Source: Firmicutes bacterium HGW-Firmicutes-12 (GTDB lineage: Bacteria > Bacillota > Peptococcia > DRI-13 > PHAD01). Taken from it: a stretch of DNA of 44,486 nucleotides. Location: assembly GCA_002841595.1 (NCBI GenBank), contig PHAD01000005.1, forward strand, positions 1 to 44,486. Direction: 5' to 3'. Made by a program: the position numbers and the translations under genes. Positions 1 through 10,164 of this stretch are shown here, piece after piece. The first letter of the stretch is position 1. Every line of letters begins with the position of its first letter. The notes beneath the pieces are model-generated. The model made no database searches. It saw only the letters and a list, made by a program, of their open reading frames with translations, and was not told where the DNA came from.

Positions 1-97
1 AACCTTAGGTTATTTGAGTCCTAAAGAGTATAAATTACATAACCTTAAAAAAGTTGTCTAATTTAGTGTTGACAATCCATAATGCTATAGCAGTAGT

Positions 98-134
98 GAA
101 AAAAATACCGCCTTGGTTAGGGCGGTATTTTTTT
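98..134. terminator. Rho-independent terminator, probably bidirectional
   Basis: ATACCGCC-loop-GGCGGTAT with A-run on the left and T-run on the right, downstream of the minus-strand glycosyltransferase 3' end. Confidence 0.75.
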
Positions 135-170
135 AAAAGTTTGTTAAATTGTATGTAACCTATTTATAGT

Positions 171-1427
171 TTATCTTTCCCGTATAATATCTGCGTAATT
201 AATGTTTCTCGTATGTACAGTGTGCGACCAAGATACCCTGGTTTTAGCAAAAAGACTGATAGTTATTATGGGTATCCAGCTGTATACAAAGATAAGGTAA
301 TGTATAAAAGTCCACTTTATTACCCGTTTAGGTAACTTGTCAATCCAGATGACTAAGAAGGGATACAGTAATTGCAGTGAGCTTACCAGTGCCCATAGAA
401 GCGGTGGCCAAATTTGTTGGAAGATAGGGGTATATATTGGGAACTTTAGATTTATTAAACCTAGAATTGAGAAAAACCCCATACCTACGGCCAACAAGGG
501 CTGTATGATCATGATAACGCCGTCAAACAAAGCAAGATCCTTTTTAATCCAGGTTTGCTTTAAGTATATCCAACAATATGTTCTAAAGACCTCGACATGT
601 CCAAGAGCCCATCTTCTTCTTTGGTGCCAGGCTTGTTTGAAGGTTAGAGGCTTTTCATCATAGACAATAGCTTCGTGAGCCCAGGTTGTCTTATAGCCAT
701 GAAGTAAAGCCTTTATACTGAATTCGAGATCCTCTGTCAGAGAGGTTGCACCCCAGCCGATTTCTTTTAGTACATCGAGAGAAATGGCCATGCCTGTACC
801 ACCTAGATAATTAGAAAGACCTAGATTATATCTGGCCAACTGCAACATACGATTGGCCACCCAGAAGGCCATCGCAAAAGAAGCAGTAACCCAAGTGTCT
901 GAAGGGTTTTTAGCATCGATATATCCTTGAACAATTTTTGCTCCACCACATATACGATTATTCATATGTTGCAAGAATTTGGGATCGACTAAATTATCCG
1001 CGTCAAATATTACTACAGCGTCATAATCAATGGACATGTTATAAAGGTTATTGAACATCCATTCCAGAGCAAACCCTTTTCCCTTTTGAATATCATCAAA
1101 TCTTTCATAGACAATAGCCCCATGTTCTCTCGCTTTTTTTGCCGTAGCATCCGAAGAGTTATCAGCTATAACAAATACATCATAGAGCTCCTTTGGATAG
1201 GAAAGATCCATAAGATTGTCAATTAGTTGGCCGATTACTGTTTCTTCATTATGAGCAGGTACAATAACAGCAAATCTTTTATGGGGTTCAAAAGCTTTAG
1301 GTATGCGGAAATGTACTAATCCGGCCATGCCTAAGATAAAAAAATATATAGCTGTTAAGGAAAGAATTATTTGAGCTGGAAGCATGATTAAGTCAAGCGG
1401 TAATAAAGAGGTCCCATTAAAATCCAC
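171..1427 (-). CDS. Glycosyltransferase family 2, membrane-anchored
   Basis: 418-aa ORF; VIVPAHNEE, FDADN, TEDLEFSIK, QRRRWALGH motifs; terminal TM segments. Confidence 0.9.
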   Translation of the reverse strand: MDFNGTSLLPLDLIMLPAQIILSLTAIYFFILGMAGLVHFRIPKAFEPHKRFAVIVPAHNEETVIGQLIDNLMDLSYPKELYDVFVIADNSSDATAKKAREHGAIVYERFDDIQKGKGFALEWMFNNLYNMSIDYDAVVIFDADNLVDPKFLQHMNNRICGGAKIVQGYIDAKNPSDTWVTASFAMAFWVANRMLQLARYNLGLSNYLGGTGMAISLDVLKEIGWGATSLTEDLEFSIKALLHGYKTTWAHEAIVYDEKPLTFKQAWHQRRRWALGHVEVFRTYCWIYLKQTWIKKDLALFDGVIMIIQPLLAVGMGFFSILGLINLKFPIYTPIFQQIWPPLLWALVSSLQLLYPFLVIWIDKLPKRVIKWTFIHYLIFVYSWIPIITISLFAKTRVSWSHTVHTRNINYADIIRER

Positions 1428-1787
1428 AGTTTTTCCTCCTAGAGGTTAAATTTGCTATATAAACAGGCGTTTAATATATATAGACTATTAAGCAAGGTAA
1501 TATGTTCCTACAAATTTGTATAGAATTTACACCATGTCTTGGAAATTATAGCATACAGTAATAATAAAAGAAAAACCTATATTGCGTGAAAATCAAACAA
1601 ATTTCCTGATAATAAGAGCTAAATATAACAAAAGCATAACATTATCTCCGGATTTGACATTATTTCGTCTTCAATTCTTATTTTATTGATATAATATTTT
1701 CTCAAATGATATAATTGTTTTAAAGAAATTCAATCAGAAAAAATTAAAAAATAACAGCTTACATAAACATAAGGAGGTATTAAAAAA

Positions 1788-1901
1788 ATGTCAGAGAAAA
1801 AGTTATATCGTTCAACTTCTGGTAAAAAGATAGCAGGAGTATGTTCCGGGATAATTCTATATTTATTGTGTTGGCTAATTATTCCTCAGCAATCTTATTA
1901 G
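1788..1901 (+). pseudogene. PspC-domain protein with apparent in-frame internal deletion
   Basis: AAGGAGGT RBS then MSEKKLYRSTSGKKIAGVCSGIILYLLCWLIIPQQSY*: PspC N-terminus (KLYRS..KKIAGVCGGI) joined directly to its C-terminus (WLIIP). Confidence 0.6.
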
Positions 1902-2056
1902 ACTATTAAAAGGAAAATATCAATTAAGAAGAAGTGCTGGTAGGAAGAATGAATTACTGTTATAATAGCGTTACAACAGCTTAAGGAGGTGTAACCGGTA
2001 TTATAGGTACAGTATTGAAGTATAATGGGGATGCTGAAAATACCGGAAATAAAAGG

Positions 2057-2350
2057 ATGCTTACTGGTAAACAACGAAGATTTCTTCGGGCTATGGGGAC
2101 TGGTCTGGAACCAATCATTCACATTGGTAAAGCAGGGTTGATCAATCCTGTCATACAACAGTTGGATGAAGCCCTAGAAGCTCGGGAGTTGGTAAAGGTT
2201 CGTGTTATTGCCAATTCACCGGTTAAACCAAAGGATATAGGTTCGGAAATGGCCGAAGCAGCACGGGCAGAGATGGTTCAGGCTATTGGCCGCAACCTCT
2301 TGTTCTACCGCAGATCCATTACAAAGCCTGTCCTCGAACTTCCCAGCTGA
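2057..2350 (+). CDS. yhbY: YhbY/CRM-family ribosome-assembly RNA-binding protein
   Basis: MLTGKQRRFLRAMGTGLEPIIHIGKAGL... typical YhbY; ORF track begins at 2015, start trimmed by family length. Confidence 0.9.
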   Translation: MLTGKQRRFLRAMGTGLEPIIHIGKAGLINPVIQQLDEALEARELVKVRVIANSPVKPKDIGSEMAEAARAEMVQAIGRNLLFYRRSITKPVLELPS

Positions 2351-2377
2351 GATATACTTGTAATCAAGGTGGTAAAT

Positions 2378-3508
2378 ATGGCAACTAAAGTTAATGAATT
2401 TCTTACTAAAGCTCACCGGTTGGTTATTAAGGTAGGTACAAGTACCTTAACACATACAACCGGTAAGCTTAATTTGTTTCAATTAGAACAACTCGTACAA
2501 GAGATTGCCGAACTGAAGAAACGGAACTTGGAAGTTATCTTAGTGAGTTCTGGGGCTATTGGAGCTGGTATGGGAAGAATGGGGCTTACCGAAAGACCTA
2601 AGACGATGCCGGAGAAACAGGCGTTGGCAGCAATCGGCCAAGGCATTCTTATGCATACATATGAAACAATATTTGGTGAACAAGGAGAACTAGTGGCTCA
2701 AGTGCTTTTAACAAAAGATGATATTGCTCATCGTGAGAGGTATCTCAATGCACGAAACACCTTATTGTCCTTGCTCAGAATGGGTGCTATACCTATAATA
2801 AATGAAAATGATACCGTGGTTGTAGAAGAAATAAAATTTGGTGAAAATGATACTCTATCGGCTCTTGTTGCAGGCCTAATTGATGCAGATTTGTTGATAA
2901 TATTGTCTGATATAGATGGACTCTACACGGCAGATCCGCGGAAGGATTCTTCGGCCTGCCTTATTCCGGTAGTTGAAGAAATAACCGAAGAAATCGAACG
3001 GTTAGCCGGAGAAGCTGGAACTAAAATGGCTAGTGGAGGTATGGCTACTAAAATTAAAGCAGCCAGAATAGCTACCAATTGTGGGATACCAATGATTGTA
3101 GCTAATGGTTCTTCAAACAGAGCTTTACAAGAGATAGTAGAAGGAAAGAACCCTGGAACGCTATTTTTACCGCGTGATCATAAAATTAATACCCGAAAAG
3201 GCTGGATTGCTTATGCTTCAAGAGTTCAAGGTTCAATATGGCTTGATGCGGGGGCGATAATTGCTATCGTGGAGAAAGGTAAGAGTCTTTTACCTAGTGG
3301 CATAACCAGGATAGAAGGTGAATTCCAGCGTGGCGACGTTGTATGTGTAATGCGGGATTGCGGTGTGATAGCTCGGGGAATAGTCAACTACAGTTCAGAT
3401 GAACTTAGAAGGATTAAAGGGCTGCAGTGCAAAGAAATTAGCAATGTACTTGGATATAAAGAAGAAGATGAAGTGATCCATCGCGACAACCTCAGTCTTA
3501 TAGTATGA
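2378..3508 (+). CDS. proB: Glutamate 5-kinase
   Basis: VIKVGTSTLT, SSGAIGAGM, NENDTV motifs; C-terminal PUA-like region; followed by proA. Confidence 0.96.
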   Translation: MATKVNEFLTKAHRLVIKVGTSTLTHTTGKLNLFQLEQLVQEIAELKKRNLEVILVSSGAIGAGMGRMGLTERPKTMPEKQALAAIGQGILMHTYETIFGEQGELVAQVLLTKDDIAHRERYLNARNTLLSLLRMGAIPIINENDTVVVEEIKFGENDTLSALVAGLIDADLLIILSDIDGLYTADPRKDSSACLIPVVEEITEEIERLAGEAGTKMASGGMATKIKAARIATNCGIPMIVANGSSNRALQEIVEGKNPGTLFLPRDHKINTRKGWIAYASRVQGSIWLDAGAIIAIVEKGKSLLPSGITRIEGEFQRGDVVCVMRDCGVIARGIVNYSSDELRRIKGLQCKEISNVLGYKEEDEVIHRDNLSLIV

Positions 3509-3553
3509 GTGATATAAAAAGATAAAATATTTATTGGGGAGAGGTGAAGAACA

Positions 3554-4804
3554 ATGCATGAAGAACTACGAGTAAAAGGTGAGAGAGCTAGAGAGGCTAG
3601 CTATAAGCTCACCACAGTTGCGACAGAAGTAAAGAATAATGCGCTCTTAGCTATGGCGGATGCACTAGAAGATAACGAAGAAAAAATACTTGAAGCAAAC
3701 ATGCAAGATATGGAGGCAGGTCGAGTAAGAGGGATGAACAAATCTTTATTAGATCGCCTCATGTTAAGTTCTGCAAGAATCAAAGATATGGCTCAAGGTT
3801 TAAGGACGCTCGTATCCATTTCAGATCCTGTTGGCGAAATCGAAAGTATGTGGAAAGGCGCACAGGATATTGAAATAGGAAAGATGAGGGTTCCACTTGG
3901 TGTTATTGGAATAATATACGAGGCTCGTCCTAATGTTACGGTTGATGCAGCGGGGTTGTGCTTGAAAACAGGTAATGCCGTCATTCTAAGGGGAAGTTCA
4001 GATGCTCTTAGATCAAACTGTGCTATTACAAATATTATTGCCAAAGCTGCGGAGTCAGCAGGTGCCCCTGGAGGATCTATCCAGTTAATAGAAACTTCGG
4101 GACGTGAGATTGCTCTGGAAATGATGAAGCTGAACCAATATTTGGATGTATTAATTCCAAGAGGTGGCGCCGGACTGATTCAATCAGTTGTAACGAATGC
4201 CACTGTTCCCGTTATAGAAACAGGAATAGGGAACTGTCATGTTTACGTTGACAGTTGGGCCAAATTGGACGATGCTGAAGAAATCATAGTAAATGCAAAA
4301 ACTCAGCGCCCGGCAGTCTGCAATGCCGCAGAATCGCTCTTAGTTCATGAAGCTGTCGCCCAAGAGTTCTTGCCAAGTGTCGGGAAAAGATTTCGTGAAT
4401 TGGGAGTAGAGCTACGGGGATGTTCGAGAACTAGAGAGCTGTTATGCGAGGCTAAACAGGCTACGGAAGAAGACTATGCGACAGAGTTTCTTGATCTGAT
4501 CCTGTCGGTAAAAGTAGTGGATTCACTTGAAGAGGCCATGGCGCATATTCATAAATATGGAACAAAGCATTCCGAGGCTATAATCACTGAAAATTATACT
4601 AACGCTAGGCAATTTTTACAGGGAGTTGATGCTGCAGCTGTTTATGTGAATGCATCTACTCGCTTCACGGACGGATTTCAGTTCGGCTTCGGTGCTGAAA
4701 TAGGGATAAGCACTCAAAAATTACATGCCCGAGGACCTATGGGTCTAAAGGAACTAACTACGGTAAAATATATTATTTATGGAAATGGGCAAAGTCGAAA
4801 GTAG
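3554..4804 (+). CDS. proA: Gamma-glutamyl phosphate reductase
   Basis: IYEARPNVTVDAAGLCLKTGNAVILRG, TKHSEAI, DAAAVYVNASTRFTDG motifs. Confidence 0.97.
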   Translation: MHEELRVKGERAREASYKLTTVATEVKNNALLAMADALEDNEEKILEANMQDMEAGRVRGMNKSLLDRLMLSSARIKDMAQGLRTLVSISDPVGEIESMWKGAQDIEIGKMRVPLGVIGIIYEARPNVTVDAAGLCLKTGNAVILRGSSDALRSNCAITNIIAKAAESAGAPGGSIQLIETSGREIALEMMKLNQYLDVLIPRGGAGLIQSVVTNATVPVIETGIGNCHVYVDSWAKLDDAEEIIVNAKTQRPAVCNAAESLLVHEAVAQEFLPSVGKRFRELGVELRGCSRTRELLCEAKQATEEDYATEFLDLILSVKVVDSLEEAMAHIHKYGTKHSEAIITENYTNARQFLQGVDAAAVYVNASTRFTDGFQFGFGAEIGISTQKLHARGPMGLKELTTVKYIIYGNGQSRK

Positions 4805-5099
4805 TAAGTGAGAAGGGAGTAAGTCCCTTACTAGCGAAAGCTTCTTTTGATGTTTTTCAACTTGTATAACAGGCGTCTTTGTGGAGTTTGCCAATACAGA
4901 ATAGATTTTAACCGCCAGATGAATTTTCTGATTTTATATTGAAACATTAGCTCATACACCTCTTTTCTTTGGTGCTTTAGTGTATGCTTTTGTTATAAGG
5001 TATGCTCTTTTTAAAAAGATCTTGTTTGTTAATATTACAAAATGTTATACTAAAAGACAAATAAGGTGGTTAGCTTTCGAGCGAAAATGGGAGTTGCTC

Positions 5100-5744
5100 A
5101 TGGATTTTTACGAGGACTTACATCTACAGAGATCTAAAAGAGTCGGCATTATGGGTGGCACATTTGATCCTATTCATTTGGGCCATTTAGTCACGGCCGA
5201 AGCAGCTCGTTCGGAGTTTAATTTAGAAAAAGTCATTTTTGTACCGTCGGGTCAACCCCCACATAAAAAAATGAAGACAATAAGCTCTAAGGAATTTAGA
5301 TATTTAATGACATTTCTCGCGACAGCGGCCAATCCATATTTTGAGGTATCACGTACAGAGATAGATCGCCCTGGAGAATCCTTCACGATAGATACGGTAA
5401 GATATATGAAGAATAAAATGCAACCTGGTGGCGAGTTGTTTTTTATTACAGGAGCCGATGCTATCCTTGAAATAGTTACCTGGAAAAACGTCAATGAACT
5501 GCTGGATGTCGTCACTTTTATTGCAGCTACTAGACCTGGCTATGATTTGAATGAATTAAAGAGCAGGTTAACTAAGGAACTAGACAATCAATTTTTAAAG
5601 AAAATAATTGCACTGGAAGTACCGGCAATGGCTATCTCTTCGACAGATATTCGCATTAGAATGAAGAAGAATCGCTCCATAAAGTATTTGTTGCCTGAAT
5701 CTGTAGAAAATTTTATTCATAAGAATAACTTGTATCTACCCTAG
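5100..5744 (+). CDS. nadD: Nicotinate-nucleotide adenylyltransferase
   Basis: GIMGGTFDPIHLGHL and ISSTDIR motifs; likely ATG at 5100 rather than ORF-track 4980. Confidence 0.93.
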   Translation: MDFYEDLHLQRSKRVGIMGGTFDPIHLGHLVTAEAARSEFNLEKVIFVPSGQPPHKKMKTISSKEFRYLMTFLATAANPYFEVSRTEIDRPGESFTIDTVRYMKNKMQPGGELFFITGADAILEIVTWKNVNELLDVVTFIAATRPGYDLNELKSRLTKELDNQFLKKIIALEVPAMAISSTDIRIRMKKNRSIKYLLPESVENFIHKNNLYLP

Positions 5745-5831
5745 ATTAACAACAGGCATTGTCTCAGACGCTCACTAAAAAGAGTATATTATAATTACTT
5801 TAACACATAATAAACTTAGATTTATGATTGG

Positions 5832-6107
5832 GTGAGCGAGGTGAAACAATTGTCAAGAACATTGTATGTAGGCAATCTACCCTGGGCTACAGATCCGCAG
5901 GATCTTGCTGATCTTTTTAGTTCTCATGGGCAAGTAATTAGCAGCAGGATTATTAAAGATAAGGAAACTAATAGATCCCGGGGTTTTGGTTTTGTAGAAG
6001 TGGCCGACGAGGATGTAGAGAACATGCTTGCAGCTGTTGACGGCAAAGAGTTTAATGGGCGTATACTTACTGTCAATGAAGCCAAGGTGCGAGAACAGCA
6101 GCAATAG
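5832..6107 (+). CDS. RRM-domain RNA-binding protein
   Basis: LYVGNLPW (RNP2) and RGFGFVEV (RNP1). Confidence 0.92.
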   Translation: MSEVKQLSRTLYVGNLPWATDPQDLADLFSSHGQVISSRIIKDKETNRSRGFGFVEVADEDVENMLAAVDGKEFNGRILTVNEAKVREQQQ

Positions 6108-6118
6108 ATCCTACTGTG

Positions 6119-6142
6119 CCCCCTAGCATCAGGGGGTTTTTA
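6119..6142 (+). terminator. Rho-independent terminator
   Basis: CCCCCT-agcatc-AGGGGG-TTTTTAT after RRM gene. Confidence 0.8.
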
Positions 6143-6160
6143 TATGGGAGTTGACTGCAA

Positions 6161-6757
6161 ATGAAGTATAATTATTATATTGATATAATTAAAGAAAGAC
6201 TCTCTCCAACACGGTTGGGCCATTCCTTGCGCGTCGCGGATACAGCACTTGAAATAGCCGAAGGGAAAGGTCTAGACCTTGATAAAGTCTATCTTACAGC
6301 TCTTTTACATGATTATGCAAAAGAACTGCCACATGAACAACTGCTTATGCTTGCCAAAGAGAATAACTTATTAACTTGTGTTGCAGAAGAAAGGCAGCCA
6401 GATCTTCTGCATGGACCTGTCGGGGCTTGGTTGTGCAGCAATGAGCTAAATATCCAAGACGAAGAAATCTTGCAGGCTATAAGGTTTCATACCACAGGCC
6501 GCGTTTCCATGTCTCCATTTGAAATTGTTATCTATTTGGCTGATTTGCTTGAACCTGGTCGTAAATATAAAGGAGTAGCGGAATTGCGCAGTATATGTGA
6601 AGAGGACCTCTTACAGGGACTCCTTTATGCTTTCGATTCTACAATTCTATATGTATTAGAGAGAAAATTTCTAATACATTATCTTACAGTTAAAGCAAGA
6701 AACTGGCTTCTCGTTGAGATGTCAGGAAAGACTAGTAATATTGGAGGAATGAAATGA
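6161..6757 (+). CDS. yqeK: YqeK-type HD-domain hydrolase
   Basis: H..RVADTA, LLHDYAK, RFHTTGR, YLADLLEPGR; nadD-yqeK-rsfS context. Confidence 0.92.
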   Translation: MKYNYYIDIIKERLSPTRLGHSLRVADTALEIAEGKGLDLDKVYLTALLHDYAKELPHEQLLMLAKENNLLTCVAEERQPDLLHGPVGAWLCSNELNIQDEEILQAIRFHTTGRVSMSPFEIVIYLADLLEPGRKYKGVAELRSICEEDLLQGLLYAFDSTILYVLERKFLIHYLTVKARNWLLVEMSGKTSNIGGMK

Positions 6758-7098
6758 CAAGTCAGGAATTAGCTATGCTTGCTGCGGAAGCAATATCAGA
6801 GAAAAAGGGTAGTAGAATCAATGTGTTACATTTAGAAGGACTTACGGTGATTGCCGACTATTTTATTTTGGCTAATGGTAATTCGCGTGTTCAGACACAG
6901 GCTATTGCTGAAAATGTTGAAAAAAAATTGGAAGAAGCAGGGGTTAAACTTCTACGAAAAGAAGGATATGCTGAAGGACGTTGGATCTTATTGGATTTCG
7001 CTTTTATTATTGTTCATATCTTTCAACAAGAAGAACGAGAATTCTATAATCTAGAAAGAATTTGGGGAGATGCGCCTCAAGTCCCCATAATGGAGTAG
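6754..7098 (+). CDS. rsfS: Ribosome silencing factor
   Basis: DYFILANGNSRVQTQAIAENVEK, EGYAEGRWILLDF..IIVHIFQQEEREFYNLE. Confidence 0.95.
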   Translation: MTSQELAMLAAEAISEKKGSRINVLHLEGLTVIADYFILANGNSRVQTQAIAENVEKKLEEAGVKLLRKEGYAEGRWILLDFAFIIVHIFQQEEREFYNLERIWGDAPQVPIME

Positions 7099-7100
7099 AC

Positions 7101-7850
7101 ATGGAAAGCTACCGTGAATTAGCGGCAGTTTATGATCGTTTGATGAGACATATTGATTTTACGCAGTACACAGACTTTTATATAAAGTTAGCAGAGCGGC
7201 ACAAATGGGCAGGAGGAAGTATTCTGGATCTTGCCTGTGGAACAGGGAATATATCGCTGGAGTTGTTAAAAAGAGGATATAATGTTACTGGAGTGGATAT
7301 TTCCGCCGATATGTTAAGCGAAGCGGATAAAAAGCTCTATCAGGCAGGATACAGTCCGCAGCTTATTTGCCAGGATATCCGGGAGCTTGCGGTTTTGCAA
7401 CAGTTTAGTTTTGTTCTCTGTGCTTTTGACAGTGTAAATTATATTCTCAAAGAAAAGGATATAAAGAAAGTTTTTAGTCATGTCAATAAAGCCCTCTTAT
7501 CGGAAGGCCTTTTTATCTTTGATATGCATTCCGACTATAAGGTCAAAGAAGTATTAGGTAATAATACTTTTACTTATGAGGACGAGGATATATTTTATAC
7601 GTGGCAAAACAATTTTGATGAAAAAAGAAGCGTTTGTCGGATGAAGCTCGATATTTTCACTTTGGCCTCAGAAGGCTTATATAGGAGAATTGAAGAGTTT
7701 CATGAACAGCGTTTTTATCCAATTGATATAGTTATGCAATTACTTGAGGCTGAAGATTTCGAGGTATTGGGAGTCTATGGCGATCAAAAGGTTAAGAGCC
7801 CGGGCCCAACTACCGAGAGAGTGTTCTTTGTTGCTAGAAAAGGCAACTGA
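7101..7850 (+). CDS. Class I SAM-dependent methyltransferase
   Basis: YRELAAVYDRLM; ILDLACGTGNISLEL; GVDISADML. Confidence 0.92.
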   Translation: MESYRELAAVYDRLMRHIDFTQYTDFYIKLAERHKWAGGSILDLACGTGNISLELLKRGYNVTGVDISADMLSEADKKLYQAGYSPQLICQDIRELAVLQQFSFVLCAFDSVNYILKEKDIKKVFSHVNKALLSEGLFIFDMHSDYKVKEVLGNNTFTYEDEDIFYTWQNNFDEKRSVCRMKLDIFTLASEGLYRRIEEFHEQRFYPIDIVMQLLEAEDFEVLGVYGDQKVKSPGPTTERVFFVARKGN

Positions 7851-7914
7851 AAAAATGATTTACGTGATAATATGAAGTGATCTGATTGTTGCGATTAACT
7901 GGGAGTGCAAATAA

Positions 7915-8835
7915 TTGAACATGAAAAAAAGTGAAAATGTAGCATTGTTAATGGCTTTTTTGGGCTATGCTATCTTTGGCTTTAGCTTTTTATTTTCGAA
8001 GCGTGCTTTGGATATTGCAACCCCGTTTATGCTGGTGGCTACGCGGTTTACTGTAGCCTTTTTGATATTAAATGCCCTGCTGTTAACCAAAAGGTTTACA
8101 CTAGAATTAAAGGGGAAAACAATAAAAGTACTTTTTCTTGTAGGTTTGTTTCAGCCCGTTTTATATTTTATCTGTGAAACTTATGGTGTTAAGCTTCTGG
8201 CAACCTCGTTTATCGGATCAATTCTGGCCTTGGTTCCTATTATAAGTGCTCTTTTTGGATTCTTATTTTTACAAGAAAGAGTAAGACTATTCCAAGTAAT
8301 ATGTGCTATTTTCTCTGTTTTTGGGGTTTTTATCACTACCTGGGGTCAGAGCATGGGTAGTTTTAGTTGGTTGGGATTTACACTTATCCTTCTGGCAGTT
8401 TGCTCGACTTCAATGTTTAACGTCTTAAGCAGGAAAACATCTAAGCAATTTAGTGCTTTTGAAAGAACGTATGTCATGTTTGGACTAGGGAGCGTAGTAT
8501 TTTCGGCTATGGCCCTTATTCAATGCCGTAATAATCTACAAGGGCTACTCATCGCTCCGCTCTTAAATAGTGACTTTTGGATATCAATTATTTATTTAGC
8601 GGGAATATCTTCTGTAGTTGCATTTTTAATGTTGAATTACGCCATAACCAATCTAGATGTTGCCAAAGCAGCGATATTTGCGAATATAACTACAGTAGTA
8701 ACAATCTTTGCCGGCGTTTTTATCCTGCACGAGGACTTTGGAATACCTCAAATTATCGGCTCTATCATCATTATTGCCAGTGCATACGGTGTAAATAGGA
8801 CACCAGTATCACAATATTCCTCTAATTCACATTGA
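7915..8835 (+). CDS. EamA/DMT-family transporter
   Basis: Ten hydrophobic segments; typical EamA duplication pattern. Confidence 0.88.
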   Translation: MNMKKSENVALLMAFLGYAIFGFSFLFSKRALDIATPFMLVATRFTVAFLILNALLLTKRFTLELKGKTIKVLFLVGLFQPVLYFICETYGVKLLATSFIGSILALVPIISALFGFLFLQERVRLFQVICAIFSVFGVFITTWGQSMGSFSWLGFTLILLAVCSTSMFNVLSRKTSKQFSAFERTYVMFGLGSVVFSAMALIQCRNNLQGLLIAPLLNSDFWISIIYLAGISSVVAFLMLNYAITNLDVAKAAIFANITTVVTIFAGVFILHEDFGIPQIIGSIIIIASAYGVNRTPVSQYSSNSH

Positions 8836-8893
8836 CAAGCCTGTCCTAAATACATATAATCTTATATGTGACTTAATCATAAATTTAATCATT

Positions 8894-8969
8894 GGGGGCG
8901 TAGCGCAGCTGGGAGCGCGCCTGACTGGCAGTCAGGAGGTCAGGGGTTCGATCCCCCTCGTCTCCACCA
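8894..8969 (+). tRNA. tRNA-Ala(GGC)
   Basis: 76-nt cloverleaf, anticodon loop CTGGCAG (GGC), G3:U70 acceptor wobble, encoded CCA. Confidence 0.95.
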
Positions 8970-9162
8970 ATAAAACAATAAGCTCAATCCGTTGTTAAAA
9001 TTGGATTGAGTTTTTTATATTACTGGGGTTAAAGACTTTAAGGCTTTGTTATAAATAAATGGGATAACAGGTTGATAACATAAAAAAATGTAGAGGAGAA
9101 GTCCGTCGGAAAGACGATGACATCGGCATCATTATCTATTGGGTAGCTATATTAGCTCCATT
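8909..9162 (+). repeat. Left flanking direct repeat of island (tRNA-Ala 3' end plus downstream)
   Basis: 61 nt identical to 43947-44007; the following ~195 nt similar but diverged. Confidence 0.9.
8983..9016 (+). terminator. tRNA terminator
   Basis: CTCAATCC-loop-GGATTGAG-TTTTTT. Confidence 0.85.
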
Positions 9163-9478
9163 AAGTAGACAACCTGTAATATAGCCTAAAGCCGCTATTT
9201 ACATAGTTTTTGCCCAGACTGTTTCTTTACACATAAATATTATTGTAGTGTTGGACCTCTGTTTGATCAGGGGCCTCTTCTATTTTTAGCTATAATGGGG
9301 AAGTTGACTAAATTCTTTAAGGCCATTTTCAAATAAAAATGCTATTCTGTTATGATGTAGTTGAGTTTTGTGAGTCTCTGCGCACTAATTCTTTGCAAAT
9401 AATAAATGTTATTACACCCATACAACTTTATTTGGTTTTATGCGTGTAATAGGATGAACAAAGAAAAGAGGTGAAGCT

Positions 9479-9932
9479 TTGGATGAGTCAAGATTAATTA
9501 TCCGTGCACAGAATGGAGATAAAGAGGCTTTCCAAGGCTTGATTACTGCCTACTATTCTTATGTTTCCAGGTTTCTTCTAAAGCTGACGGGGGATGACCG
9601 AATCAGTGAGGATCTTACTCAAGATACTTTTTTAAGGCTTATTCGTGGTATAGAAAAATATGATGTTCATGGCTCTGCTTCCTTTTCAACCTATGTAATG
9701 TCAATTGCCAAAAACCTCTATATTGACTATCTGAGAAGAAATAAACTAATGGTTTTGAGTATTGACGAAGAAAATATTCAATTGGAAATGCATCTTGAGG
9801 ATGATGTTTTACAGCAAATGCAGATTCAGGAGGTTTTCAAATGCTGGATACCTTGCCTGAAGAACAGGCTATCCCCATTCGTCTGAAATACCTGGAGCAT
9901 TTGACGTTGGCAGAGATTTACCCTTGATGATG
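9479..9932 (+). pseudogene. ECF-type RNA polymerase sigma factor, frameshifted with truncated sigma-4
   Basis: Sigma-2 region DLTQDTFLRLIRGIEKYD..FSTYVMSIAKNLYIDYLRR; frame change near 9840 gives MLDTLPEEQAIPIRLKYLEHLTLAEIYP* and the HTH is then lost. Confidence 0.75.
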
Positions 9933-10164
9933 AGATAGACAGAAAATGTTTTGAAATTAAACGGAAGAAGGCGGAAAAAAGGCTACAAAAAATCTTTTTG
10001 GCTGCCTGCTTACTATTTCTAGCTACGCCATTCCTGCTTCTATTTGTCGGCGTTAATCTAATTACACTGTTTATACCGATTGTACTATTCCTAGCCATAG
10101 CTTTACTCGTTAAAAAGCCAGCTAGTCAGGAAAATAGCCATTTATTTAAGGAGAAACGCCGCTA

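Noticed and set aside
337-663. 108-aa plus-strand ORF
   Set aside because: Antisense to the well-supported glycosyltransferase gene with no recognisable motif
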